Shown: piece by piece, positions 35,248-46,721 of the stretch
Layout of the letters: each line of letters begins with the position of its first letter
How positions within the stretch are numbered: the stretch's first letter is position 1
Assembly: GCA_037833965.1 (NCBI GenBank)
Contig: AP031354.1
Coordinates: 10,704,001 to 10,768,000, forward strand
DNA length: 64,000 nt
Reading direction: 5' to 3'
From: Marchantia polymorpha subsp. ruderalis
Lineage: Eukaryota > Streptophyta > Marchantiopsida > Marchantiales > Marchantiaceae
Notes under the pieces: model-generated
Told to the model about the DNA's origin: nothing
The model's input: only the letters and a program-made list of their open reading frames with translations
Database searches by the model: none
Made by a program: the position numbers and the translations under genes

Positions 35248-36604
35248 TGTGGTAACACACTTTTTGTTTTTTTTGCAGAATTTAAACAATTTTAGAAAAC
35301 TAGTACCAAAGCAGTGTTTGTAGCTAGAGAAGGGTACGCTAAATAGAGTGGATTGATGAGATCGTCACGAGGGCACAAAGAATCACGTAGTCGGATGTAC
35401 CAACGCCAACGTCTTCGGCGCCTTTGGCAAAAGCTCCTTTTTGAGGTGTCTCTACTCACGCGCCTCTAGCGTATAAGGAAGCTACGCTTCCGGCGCAGAC
35501 ACCTCAGGAGGAGGTTTTGCTAAAAACGTCAGGAGAAGGGCCCGGACCTCTAAAGGCATCCGACCATGAGTGCGCCTTCGGCGAAGCGCCGCTAGCGCGG
35601 AAAGGGAAAACCTTCATAACAATCGGGATACACGGTAGATCCAGTTGGTTGAAGTTGCATTAGAAAGAGCTCGGGACGCTCGTTCTAACGAGTCCAAGAG
35701 CGCCGGAGATGGATCAGGAATGGAGAAGTTATGAGCGTCGGAAAACTCGTAGCCGGACATGCGCCGTTCGCGCTAGGGTTCACAGCCGGAAAGGATTCCC
35801 GTACGCCCTCGGCGATGCGCCTTCGGCGGAATCACGCGCTCACAGGAGGAAACCAACTCAGAGTCGGAAGCGCCCTTGGCGGCTGTTCATGGAAGGAAAG
35901 CGCCGGTCGGATGTACGCCTCCGACGTGGCGCTGACGGCCGGATGCGCTGGCATGAGTTGCGCTGACGGATATGCGCTGGCAGCAACGGACGAAGCATAA
36001 AGGACAAAATAGGCGGTACGACTGCGCGCCGGCGTAATTCGCTCCGGCTGGATGTGTGCCTCCAGCAAGGCGCCGACGGATAATGAACGCACCAGCGGCG
36101 ACACGCCTCCGGAGAAGGGCGGGTTAGGAAAAGACAACAGGGCCGACGTATACCCTGCAGCGGACTCGAGTCCGGAAGGTGGCGGCGGCGGGAGAATTCA
36201 ACGTTTAAGCATGCGAATGCGCGCAATGCGGAGACGTGAATTCGCGCATGCAAAGGGCGAACCGTTAAGCCGTATAGCCGGCTGCGTACGTTGCAACCAG
36301 TAAGAACGTTGGACGTTCTTGAAATCGGAGAAGAAAAGACTGCGCTCCAGTCTCATTCTCTCATTCTTGACTTTGCGATTTCCAGTTCCAAGATTACGCG
36401 CAAGGGCGGAGCGACCTGCAGTGAGAGTAGAGAGTGCGGAGACGAGTTGCGCAAGGATCTTGGCGGACCTTGAAAGAATTGTGAGTAGCGATCTTGAACG
36501 AGCGCAGAGAGAGTGAGCAGTCAGTGCTTGAGTGGCCGACGCACAGTGGCGATTGTGAGAGAGCGAGCGAAAGGGAGAACGTTTGTGTGTGTGCAGGCAA
36601 CGCA

Positions 36605-39160
36605 ATGTCGAAGGTTCCCCAGCTGCGAGTGTCTCCACTCAGGGTGCCGCAGATCGGTCTACGCGCATTTCAAGATGTGCTGTTGAGGTTGAAGCTCGAT
36701 TTTCTCCTATGGGGGTGGAATTGGACATGTCCGGAGATGGTGCGCGAGTATCTGCAGGAGAGACACAAGCCTTCTCGCGGATTTCGCCCACACCCAGAGA
36801 GATGGGACATTTGCAATTGGGCGCAGGTGTTGGGCAGGTGTGCCGGCGAGGAAGGGGATCTCCTCTTCGAGGCCGATAGCGTGAAGGTGTCCCAGGAGGA
36901 AGAAGTCTCTTACAATGAGCTCTTCAAAGTGGCCAGACATCCCAAGAACGGTTTCCGGACACGGGATTACAAGGATCGATTGCGGAGAAATGTCGCGACG
37001 GCATTGCTGCAGATATTGCAGCCGACCAAGACCGCTTACATGCATGGTTGGCAGGTAGAGTTTGTGGAGCTAGTATTGTCAGGAGCTCCGGTGCATTGGG
37101 CACGGCTCCTGTGGAAGGTGACGCGCCAACATGCGCAAGAAGAGAGGGGAGGAACCCTCAATCATCTATCGCCTTACTTAATCGTGTTTTATCGGGCGAT
37201 GGGATGTTTGACAAATGCTGAGAAAACTCGATTTCCGCAGCTGACCCGGACTTATCCAGGAAGATATTCGAGGGAGGCCGAAGTAGACACAGATCCGGAC
37301 GAGGAACCTGCCAGTACGCCTCCGGCTCCGGCTCCAGCAAGAGCAGCAGAAGAACGTCGAAGTGAGCGCATTCCGCGAAAGCGAAAGTGGGATGAGAGAC
37401 CTGAGGACAGGCAGCCGGAAGTGCCAGCTGCGCCGACTCGTGGTCGGCCCACCCCCGAGCCTCACAGTCGACCAAAACAGAGGGCACGCAAAATGCCAAC
37501 TGTTACTGAGGAGACCAGGCGAACTCCGACCCGGCGGAATCTCACACAGGAAGAGATAATCGCTCAGATTCTAGGGAAGACGGCAGATACCTCTGCACAG
37601 AAGGCACCACGGCCTTCGGGAGGAGATGGACGGACTGACAGCCGGCCGACTGCGAGTCGGATGACTGAAGGTCGACAAGCGGAAGGAAGGCCAACTGAAC
37701 GGCGCGTTGAACCGGACAGCAGGCCGGAAGCAGAAGAGAGTTTGGCTGACGAGCCAACAATCCTCAAAGGGTCGTCTTCGGCGGAAGGCACTTCTGGAAG
37801 AACGCCCCCAACAAGCAGGCCAAGTGGAGTCAAGACGCGCAGGGTGTATCCGACTCCCAGTCGGACAACTGCTGGTCGGCCGACTGCGAGTCGGACAACA
37901 GAGAGTCAGCCGGATTCGCCGACTGCGAGACGGATGGGGCCAACGACCAGTGTGCGGACGCCTTCGGCGGACGCACCTTCAGCAAGGACACCTTCCGCGC
38001 AGATTGCGCCGGAAGGACAGGCAGCAGAAGCGGGCGGTGCAAGAGTGACAAAAGTCACTACGGCGTCGACCCCTTCACAAACCGAAGATCGAGCCGGAAC
38101 AGGGGCTCAAGCAGTGGGATCTCCCACTGCCCTGGATATTTTAGCAGGCAGTGGAGCAGCAGTCGCAGCAGAAGCTGCTGCGCGCCACAGTTCCAGGGAG
38201 TCGCCAAGGGATTCGGTGGCGACTGAAATCCTCGAGACTGAGGATGATACGAGCTCGGAAGAGCAGGAAGCGGATTCGGTGCAGAAAACGCCAACAGGGG
38301 TGCTGTGCGAACAGATAGTTCCACTCCTGCGATATCTGGATCGCAAGACATCCAAATACGGAAGTGCCTTAAAACCGCAGTCTTATGTGGAGACTATCAG
38401 GCGAAGGACGAGGATCAAGGTGGCAAAGTGGGCCTCTAGTTGCCAAGTATATGTGGAAAGGAACACCGCCCTCAAACAACACCTGGCGGTCACCCAGAAG
38501 CTATACCAAGCCTTGCAGCAGCAGAAGGAGGATGCGGCGACGAAAAGTCAGGCGGATGCCGAACTAATACGGGCAAAGATCGAGTTGGAACTGCAGGAGG
38601 AGCGGAGACAGAACAAAGTCCTAGCAGCCGAGCTTGCGCGCCAGACGCGCGCCTTAGAAGAAAGTCAAAGAGCCCGCAAGGAGGATGAGGAGTTGTTGTG
38701 CAACTTGCAATCCGAGTGCTCGGATTTGAGGGCACAACGTGCGGGATTAGAAATGCAGCTGGCCGAGGTGGAGAGCAGCTGCAGGGCGCGAGGAGAGTTG
38801 GCGGCACAGGTAACTCGTTGTCTAAAAGGATACACCCATTGGGAGGTGGCAGCCCAAGAGAGGATCACACTCAGGGAGTTCGAGCTTCGGGCGGCGGCAT
38901 TGACGGAAGGTGACAGTCGGAGTCGGCGGCGAGTGGCGAGAAAATTAGAAACCTTCTTGTCGGGTGCGCGCGACACTATGGCGCACTTGCAGTCGGAAGT
39001 CACCACAGCGCTCCGACGCCTGGGGTTACGCAGCCGGTCGGAAGACTGGCAAGGTAGAGATAGTACGCGGAGCAGTCCGGCGCGCAGGAGGCGCAGCACC
39101 GGATCTGCTGAGTGCAGTAGAGTAGTTTGGTTTCGCGCAGATACTGCGAGTGGTAGATAG
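36605..39160 (+). CDS. U3-encoded protein in the 3' LTR of A, 851 aa
   Basis: This is the same protein as at 25942-28497, with three amino-acid differences noticed (Ile/Thr, Ala/Thr and Ser/Ala). This copy lies downstream of pol in the genomic RNA and so is the one that could be expressed from the main LTR transcript, for example through a subgenomic or spliced mRNA. The layout of pol, polypurine tract, then ORF in U3 is that of lentiviral nef and MMTV sag. No sequence likeness to either is seen. Confidence 0.75.
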   Translation: MSKVPQLRVSPLRVPQIGLRAFQDVLLRLKLDFLLWGWNWTCPEMVREYLQERHKPSRGFRPHPERWDICNWAQVLGRCAGEEGDLLFEADSVKVSQEEEVSYNELFKVARHPKNGFRTRDYKDRLRRNVATALLQILQPTKTAYMHGWQVEFVELVLSGAPVHWARLLWKVTRQHAQEERGGTLNHLSPYLIVFYRAMGCLTNAEKTRFPQLTRTYPGRYSREAEVDTDPDEEPASTPPAPAPARAAEERRSERIPRKRKWDERPEDRQPEVPAAPTRGRPTPEPHSRPKQRARKMPTVTEETRRTPTRRNLTQEEIIAQILGKTADTSAQKAPRPSGGDGRTDSRPTASRMTEGRQAEGRPTERRVEPDSRPEAEESLADEPTILKGSSSAEGTSGRTPPTSRPSGVKTRRVYPTPSRTTAGRPTASRTTESQPDSPTARRMGPTTSVRTPSADAPSARTPSAQIAPEGQAAEAGGARVTKVTTASTPSQTEDRAGTGAQAVGSPTALDILAGSGAAVAAEAAARHSSRESPRDSVATEILETEDDTSSEEQEADSVQKTPTGVLCEQIVPLLRYLDRKTSKYGSALKPQSYVETIRRRTRIKVAKWASSCQVYVERNTALKQHLAVTQKLYQALQQQKEDAATKSQADAELIRAKIELELQEERRQNKVLAAELARQTRALEESQRARKEDEELLCNLQSECSDLRAQRAGLEMQLAEVESSCRARGELAAQVTRCLKGYTHWEVAAQERITLREFELRAAALTEGDSRSRRRVARKLETFLSGARDTMAHLQSEVTTALRRLGLRSRSEDWQGRDSTRSSPARRRRSTGSAECSRVVWFRADTASGR

Positions 39161-39193
39161 GATAGCGTAGTGCTAGTTAGGATCTTTTGAGGG

Positions 39194-39222
39194 TATAAAG
39201 TAGATCAAGGCGTTTTGCCTTG
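39194..39222 (+). promoter_or_regulatory. Core promoter of the A 3' LTR
   Basis: TATAAAG at 39194-39200 with the dyad at 39206-39222, as in the 5' LTR. From here transcription would read out into element B. Confidence 0.6.
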
Positions 39223-40120
39223 GGACTCTTCCAGTTTCGGAAGTGCAGATCAGGAACTCACTTTCTTGGCGTGTTTGTGCATTTTGGTCCTGGCACCACG
39301 TAGAGAAGCTGCAGCATAGCGAAGTTACCGTATGTTGTAGTTGAAGGCCTTCGGCTGAATGTTCAGAGCTAGTACCCGGTTAGAGACTTGAGTAGTGCGG
39401 ATCTGCACCTGCGGGTGATTTCTGATACTCAGAGCCGGCTGCGAGTTAGATACTTGAACAGTTCCCCCTTACTCCTTCGAGTGACATATCCTGATTGTAC
39501 TCCTACGGGAAGTTTCCCCTGAATGCCAATGTGAAGTTTCATTACTTCGTGTAAACCTTGGTTTGTAATTCAGGTTGTGTGTGTGTGTTACTGGATCGTG
39601 TTTTCAGTAAGTTCTCAGTCGGGTCTGCACTCCCTGCGTTTTGTGTGATAGTCGAGGGTGACGTCCACGGCGTACGTAGAGGCTTCGTTCCGAAGTGAGA
39701 AGTCCAGTCCGGGTACCCCCGCTAGTTCCTGGCGGAAGGGCAGTAAAAGCCGGAGTGGGAGGCACTTCCTGCAGAACCTCTGAGTGAACTTGCGAGACAC
39801 TTTCCTCCTGAAATCCGAAGCGGAGGTCCTGACCGACCTCCGAGTTGTGCTTTTTGCCAGTTTCAGGTGTGTGTGTGTGTGTGTTGAGTGACCAAGCTGT
39901 ACCGTGCATCCTCCGAGCATCCTCCGAGTTGAGATCCTCCTCCGAGTCGAGCCTCCGAGTCGAGCACTGCAGTATTTCTGGGAGTGACAGTCGCCTAGAA
40001 TTCAAACTCTACCAAAAGTCTGTTAAATGTGACACTTTTACTCTGTGTGTTGCCTCTGTCCCTGTGGGTTCGATCTTTTTACCACCATACTGCAGTTTTA
40101 GCCTTTGGTGGGTTATTACA

Positions 40121-40125
40121 CCCTG
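40121..40125. repeat. Target-site duplication CCCTG, right copy (element A)
   Basis: This matches 24580-24584. Confidence 0.95.
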
Positions 40126-41749
40126 GCGCCGAAGGCGCAAATTGCGGCGCGTGGTGCGCCGGAGGGTCTGGCCCCGAGGGCCGGTGTCTCGTAGGCGGTT
40201 CTTCCGCCGGCTCCTTCCCCTTCCTACGTTGGAACGGGGGTGATTCTTGCCTGTGCACAGGCGGCACGTGTGGAGGTGTCCTGTGCACAGGCGACCTGTG
40301 CACAGGCGAGCGCCTGTGCACAGGCGGACTGCTCCTTCCCACGCGTAAGCGTAGATCCACGTCCACTTGTGATCGCCTGTCCGCGGAGGCTCGTCCGTCC
40401 GCGGAGGCTCGTCTGTGCGCAAACGGAACCTCTGTCCGCATCGCACGTGGTAACTCCGGAGGCCCTTGGCCCGTAGGCGGCCTCTCTCCCGTCGAGGTTG
40501 CAGCGTGGCCCGTTGCTCCTGCGGTCGTCCGCGCTTCTTCATGCTTCTCTGGCGACGCACTCCCTTTCTCCGTCGCAATCGTCGCCGTGTCCGCACTGTC
40601 AGCTGGCAACACCAGTCTGCGTGCCTTCTGCTTCGGCCGGCTGTATGGCTCGCACAGCGGCCGCGGTCGAATGGGAGCAGAGGGTTCTTGATGCTGCTCC
40701 TCTTCAGACTCTTCCCTCCATCGCCGCTTCCGCGGCACTCGTGCTGCAGGAGTGTGTCTCCCTTCGTCCCTCCGCCTTGATGGGGTAGAAGTCGGTGACT
40801 CCTCTGCATCAGTGTCGACCTCATTCTCCCGCACATACTTCCCGGGATGGTCGATGGACAATGGCGGAAAATGTTCAAGCTCCGCCGCTGTCAAACAATT
40901 CCGCTGTCGATAAAAATTGATGAGGAAAGGAGAAAGATGGTTTAGAGTTCCCCCCTTCTCCTCAAACGCGTGCTGTCGCATCACTCTGTGCAGGATGCTC
41001 GCCCAGTGAATTGGAGTTCCCTCGATGACGCACTCCACAAAAGAGACCTGCCATAATGTGATGTAGCAGGCGCGGTGCGGCTGCAGTAATTGCATCAGCG
41101 CCGCGGACAAGGTCCGGCGAAATCGATCCTTGTAATCACGGGTCCTGTACCCATTCTTGGTAGACCTCCCGGTCTTGAACAGCTCCACAAATTGCGCCTC
41201 TTCCTGCTTGGTCACCTTGATGCTCTCACTGTCGAAAAGGAGATGCCCTGGCATGCCAGCACATCTTCCCAACGCATGCGCCCAATCTTGGACTGTCCAT
41301 CGATCAACATGCGGACGCAATCCGCGCGAGGGTGGTCCCTGTGGCTCTAGCCACTCGCGCACCATATTTGCACAGATGTAGTTCCATCCCCATAGCAAGA
41401 AATCGAGCTTTCTTGCTATTAAGCGCTCCTCGAAAGCGCGCAGCCCGTTCTGTGGTAGGCGAAGTGGCACCATCCGCAATCTGCTCGGTCTCGTCATTGC
41501 GTTCCTGGGGTTCGCTCGCCCGCTCATTCTACTTCCGCACTGCCCGCGCTTCTTTCTCTCTCGGCAAACTCTAATCGCCCTCAATTCCAAATCACGCGCA
41601 TTCACTTCTCCCTCAATAAACAAGAAATCTCCTGTGCGACGACGTCGAGAACGTTCAGCAGCCAGCAGATGGATGCGCGCAGCGCGCACAAGAGATTGGA
41701 ATCGCGAATTCAAGAATGGGACGTTCTCCGCCGCCCGGTCGAAGGTCAT
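40121..41749 (-). CDS. U3-encoded protein of the B 5' LTR, N-terminal half (split by element A)
   Basis: It has the N-terminal conserved domain (LRMVPLRLPQNGLRAFEERLIARKLDFLLWGWNYICANM...) and the PVHRR-repeat middle. It is near-identical to the copy at 14128-16713, with one residue difference noticed (WAHALG for WAQALG). The other half lies at 23068-24584. Confidence 0.65.
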
Positions 41750-42996
41750 GGTCGGCTCTTGCTCGTGAAGAACGTCTCACTTGATGGCCGCGCCGGCTGT
41801 ACGCTGGAACGGTCTTCGCTCTCACGCGCGGCTTCACGCTCCGCCGTCGTCGATTAAACTCTCACGCTCGAATTGGCGGATTTGAACTCCGCGAGCGTAT
41901 TACCCCGCGGACATGGGGGCGTAGCGCCGAAGGCGAGTTTTCCGCCTTGCGCGGTACACTTGTTCGTACCGCCCCTCGGCCAATCCCCTTCTGCCTTGAC
42001 GCGTGTGTCCGCATGTCGGACAAAAGTTCAACTCCTGCCTGCGCACAGGCAGACTCCTCGGCGGATTCTCCGCCGACGCGGAACTTGAACATCCTCCTGT
42101 GCACGGGCGTTCGCCTGTGCGCAGGCGAATTCCGTGCGCGGCGTCGCGCTGGCGCGGAAGGCGTTGACCGTGGTCAGCCGTCTCCGTCCAGACTGTCCGT
42201 TCCTTGTCTCTTCGTCGGCGCTTCCGCCGCCGCAACTCCGTCCGTCCAAGAGCGCATCCACCCGTCCCGTCCGCATAGTCCGTACCGATTTGATTACTCT
42301 GGCGGCTCTTCCGCCGTACGCGGCGCTGCGCTGGCGCGGAAGGCGCCGTACACTTTCTACCTCACAAGGCGCATTTCTAGGGCCCAAGGCGGATTTTCCG
42401 CCGACGCCGAAGCGCCTGTGCACAGGCGGTCGCCTGTGCGTAGGCGGACTTCGCGCCTCCCCTAACCCTACTTCGCCTGTGCACAGGCGAACGCCTTCGT
42501 CCGCGCATAGGACAAAACTTGATTCCCCCTTCCGCGTAGGCGGAATTCGCGCCGGTGGCGAACTCTTTCCGCCGTAGGCGACCGCCTCCGTTTCTTCCAA
42601 TAGTGATAACTCCCTAAGTCCTCATCCGTTCCAAGCGTTCTTGGGCTCGTTGGAATCAGTGCGTCGAGCTCTTTCCAACGGGACCCTAACTTGGTCAAGG
42701 CGCCCGAGGGTTGACCTAATTATGGAGGATTTCCCTACCGCCGCGGACGCAACCTCCGAAGGCGGGTTTTGCGCCTTGCGTCGTAGGGGTCCTAACTGCA
42801 GAGCTCGCAGGGAGGGTGGTGCCTGTCCTTACTGCTGCACCCCAAATCCCAGATTCTACAAGATCCCTCGAGAATCCCCGCGATCTTCCGGATTCACTCC
42901 GTTTTGATGTACCGAAGGCTATTTACAATGCTGCGAGGGTACAGTTTTCCAAAAATGTTTTAATTTCCTCAAAATTGCCAAAAGTGGGGTACCACA

Positions 42997-45629
42997 TTCC
43001 CAACGCCGGATTATTAACTCTGACTGTGAGAACAGAGCACCCGGGTTGGACTTCCTACTTCGGATGCGTAACCTTCGTCAAACCGAAGTCACTTACACGC
43101 GGTGAACAACACACTCAACTCACAAAAGGCGCAGAGAATACAGGTCCGAACTGAGAAACTCAACTGAGAAAAGATCCAGTGTCACACCATAACAGTCTAT
43201 TGATGAGTTTGAATTCTCAGGCACTAGTCATTCCTAGAAATACTGCAGAGGCTAGCCCCGAGGGCGTTTTCTACAGCGTAACCTGAATTACAACCAAGAT
43301 TTACTCGAAGTAACAAAACTTCACTTTGGCATTCAGGGGAAAAATCCCGAAGGAGTGCAAACAGGAACCGTCACCCGAAGGTGTAAGGACGAACTGCTCA
43401 AGTATCTAACCAGTTACTAGCTCTTAGCATTCAGCAATCACCCGCAGGTGTAGATCCAAACTACTCAAGTATCTAACCAGTACACTAGCTCTGAACATTC
43501 ATCCGAAGGCCTTCAGCTACAAAATGCGGTATCTTCGTCAAGCTGTAGCTACTCTTGCATGGTGATAGGATTAAGGACACAAACACGCAGAGAAAATGAG
43601 TTCCTGATCTGCACTTCCGAAACTGGAAGAATTCCAAGGCAAGACGCCTTGAACTACTTTATACCTCCTAAGATCCTAACTAACACTCTACACTACACTA
43701 CACTCCATGTCATCTGCTATGTCTCCTGCGCGACAGACTACCGCGCACAAACTCCCTACCCGACCAATCGTCGGCTCTGCTGCGCAACCCCAGCCGCCGA
43801 AGCACCTCAGTCACCTCTGCCTCGAGGTTTGCAATGGTGTCTTGCGACCTTGTCAGAAAAGCGTCTAACCTCTTCGCGACCCGCCGTCGGCTCCGACTGT
43901 CATCCGACATCTATTCCGCCGCACAAATCTCTAACCCGCGTAGTGTGATTTTCTCCTGCGCACCCACTTCCCAGTGAGTGTAACCTCTGAGGCAGCGGTT
44001 CACTCGCTCTGCCAACTCCTTCCGCGTGCAATCTGTCGCGCGCTGGCGATCTCCTTTAATCTCTACTAGCTGCATCTTTGCCTCCGCACGCTGCGCTCTC
44101 AATTCGCCGCACTGCGATTGCAGGTGACGAATTAATTCTTCATCGGCTTGACGTGCGCTCTGGCACTGCTCTAGTAACCGTGTCTGTCGCACAAGCTCCT
44201 CTGACAAGATGCGATTTCGAGCTTGCTCAGAATCGAGATCCTCCGCGAGCTTCTCCCACTGCTTCGCAAATTCCTTCTCCGCTTTGTCGAACTTCTCATC
44301 CCGCGTCTTGTTGACTGCCTTTTGCAACTTCCGCCAAATGGCGAGGTGTCCACGTAGGGCGTCGTTTTTCAACCGCAAGTCCTTGATTGTCTCGTCCAAG
44401 GAAGCCAACAAACTGCTGGTCCTGAATTTGGTTCGCGTTCGTCTGCGCACCAATTCGACGTAGGATCCAGGATGGCGGGGATCACCATAATTTGCCACCT
44501 GTCGATCAAGGTACCTCAGCAGGCGTACCACTCGCACAAGACTCTTGTCGGCGTGCCTTGCACCGACTCCTCTTCTTGCTCCTCCGAGCTCGACTCATCC
44601 TCGTCATACTCCGAATTGAGGATCTCGGTCGCCACAGAATTTCCCGGCGACTCCCGGAAGTTGGGTTGCGTGGCTTCTGCTGCCGCGGTCGCCGCTCCAC
44701 TTCCTGCCAAAATATCTAATGCGGTGCGAGACCCGACTCCCGACAAGTCCGCTCCTTCCGTCTGATCTACGGCTTGGAGGCGTAACGGCCTCCTTCGCAC
44801 GCTCGGCTTCACGCTCCGCCGTTGCGCGAACTCCCACGCCTGAAAATTGAATTCGATTCTGCCGTGTGTCCGTCGACTTGGCCTTGCCCGTGCATGGCCG
44901 AAGGCGTATAGCCAAAGAACTTCGTCTCTGGCCGGTTCTTGATTTACTCTCTTCGCATCGCCGAAGGCACTCTACCGCATCACCGAAGGCGTTTCTTGAA
45001 GGAGTCCGTCGCCGAAGGCGCTTCCGCCGAAGGCGTTGACCGAAGTCAATGCGTCTTGTCGTTTCTGGTGTTCTTTCTTGTCCCGCCGAAGGCGCTCTTG
45101 CCGCAGATGTTCCGTTCCACCGAAGGCGCACGTGTCCGCCGAAGGCGTTGATCTAATATCAATGCGCTGGCGCCGAAGGCGTTCAGGCGAAGGAGTGTAC
45201 CGCCGAAGGCGTTGCCCCGAAGGTGTCCCATCTTAGTAACTTCTGACACTCATAACTCAGTGATCCCTTATCCGTTCTAAGAATTTTTGAGCTCGTGAGA
45301 ATAAACGTGTTGAGCTCTTTTCAACAAGACCCTAAACAAATCAAGGCGTTACGAATTGAGACAGTTATGAGAGATTCACTCTATCGCCAAGGGCGCTTTC
45401 TCCTGCTTGCGCCGAAGGCCCTTCCCTTCAGTAGGAACCATCTGTTCGGGCCAGGGCGCCTGTCCCGGACATTGCGCCCAACTCGATGGTTCTCTAGGAT
45501 TCTCATGGACCTGCGATCATCCATTTTCACTCTATTTTAGTGTATCGATTACTATTTACAGTTGCTGCTGCGGAACTGTTTTCCAAAAATGTTTAAATTC
45601 CGTACAAAAACAAAAAGTGGGTTACCACA
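42997..45629 (-). mobile_element. LTR fragment E (third LTR subfamily)
   Basis: On the minus strand it starts TGTGGTAACCCAC (plus-strand end ...GGTTACCACA at 45629). It contains U3 palindromes (44880-45240), part of the U3 ORF (43710-44812: LDILAGSGAA, SSEEQEEESVQGTPTRVLC, the coiled coil LSEELVRQTRLLEQCQSARQADEEL, and CLRGYTHWEVGAQEKITLRGLEI), the TATA box with hairpin CAAGGC-GTCTT-GCCTTG (43635-43651) and part of R/U5. It is truncated where B begins. It is older than A and B, and broken. Confidence 0.75.
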
Positions 45630-45639
45630 ATACAGCTAC

Positions 45640-46703
45640 TGCTAGTTAATACTTCAAACTTTGCGGATTATCATGGTAGGCAATCATTTCTTTGAGGAAC
45701 AAATACTTGTATTGCTTTTTCAATACTGCAATGATGCCCATGTCCATCGGTTGCTTCCACGACGTAACATTTGGTGGGAAGAACATCATGCAGATACCAT
45801 TCCGTTCAAAGACAAATGAGTGACCAGGAGCGTTATCAAGGATCAAGAGAACCCTATGACTAATATGTTTACGAACATATGACTAAAAAACCTCATTGAA
45901 CCACTTATTGAACGTCAACACATCAATCCAAACGTTCTTATACTAAAGAAACGGAATTGGCTAGGTGTTACCTGAAATACATGCAAGCTCCTTTGACTTT
46001 TCCATCATGGTGATAGGGACTCGTTCAGTCCCTGTGGCTTTGCAACAAACCACAAGAATCAGGATATCTTTCGCTTTTTTCTTGCCCTGGATTGTTGACG
46101 TATCTTCATTTGACATCAAGACGGTGTAACTTGTAACTAGTCGAAAGAACAATACATTTTTGTCCATATTGTACATGCAATCTGGGTCATACTGGTCGAT
46201 AATTGCACATAACTCATCCAAAGCTCGCAAAGGTTCAAGATTATTTTTGTCAACCTCACCGCCTTCACCAAACAAGTTTGTGCCCCTTAAACCAAACCGA
46301 AAGCGGAATCTCGTAAACCATCCCCATGAAGCCTTGAACTTATCATCACCTATCTCCATAGCCTCGGCAATTTATTTTTCTTTGTGGCTAAGGAGATTGG
46401 GCAGCATAACAAATGACACAAGCGACATTCGTAACATTGTTTCTCAAGCTCAGAAAACAATGATTGCGAAACACGAAATGTGGAGTCTTGAGTGGCTTGG
46501 GTCAATACTTTGGGCTAGTTCTGGAATCTCATCTTTGTTTGCTTCCAATTTCCAAATAACCTTCTCGTCGACATCGTCTTGACAAGCAATGCTTGATTAG
46601 TGGGCAGTTTGGATTGCTCTAATAAAGTGATAATTTTTATTCTTTGATGGTCATTAAGACATTGGCCCTGGCCTTTGTGTTTCACCACACGTTGTCCACT
46701 CAT
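45640..46703 (-). pseudogene. Tigger/pogo-type DNA transposase pseudogene
   Basis: Minus-strand pieces in order: an N-terminal helix-turn-helix region (GQGQCLNDHQRIKIITLLEQ, near 46600-46700), a CENP-B/Tc5-like linker (DDKFKASWGWFTRFRFRFGLRGTNLFGEGGEVD), then the DDE_1 catalytic part (DPDCMYNMDKNVLFFRL with the first Asp; DILILVVCCKATGTERVPITMMEKSK; LLILDNAPGHSFVF with the second Asp; FFPPNVTSWKQPMDMGIIAVLKKQY). Three in-frame TAG codons fall between 45840 and 45975, and the frame is also disturbed between the HTH part and 46359, so it is dead. I could not find clear terminal inverted repeats. LTR fragment E abuts its C-terminal end. Confidence 0.85.
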
Positions 46704-46721
46704 GATTGCAAATGAACTCAA

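Larger units (their letters stand above)
24585..40120 (+). mobile_element. Element A: whole-looking Athila-like Ty3/gypsy retrotransposon, 15,536 bp, with 4,873-bp LTRs
   Basis: The two LTRs are of equal length (24585-29457 and 35248-40120), both with TGTGG...TTACA ends, and the element has a 5-bp CCCTG target duplication. Inside come the primer-binding site, gag-protease, pol (RT-RNase H-integrase) and a polypurine tract. I noticed only four differences between the LTRs on reading (about 0.1%), so the insertion is recent, probably well under a million years old. It is nested in the opposite orientation inside the U3 ORF of element B. It looks whole. Pol motifs and the tRNA-Asp primer place it in the Athila/Tat branch. 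Confidence 0.95.
35248..40120 (+). repeat. 3' LTR of element A (4,873 bp)
   Basis: This is the partner of 24585-29457, of equal length and offset by 10,663 bp, with about four base differences noticed. It ends TTATTACA at 40120 and is followed by the CCCTG duplication. Its U3 would form the 3' part of the genomic RNA. Confidence 0.95.
40121..42996 (-). mobile_element. 5' LTR of element B, part 2 (rest of U3)
   Basis: It continues the LTR cut at 24584 and ends with the terminus TGTGGTACCC on the minus strand (plus-strand ...GGGGTACCACA, 42996). It carries the N-terminal half of the U3 ORF and, above about 41870, a non-coding U3 stretch crowded with CGCCGAAGGCG-type and CCTGTGCRCAGGCG-type palindromes. 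Its outer flank is the E-type LTR at 42997. Confidence 0.85.
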
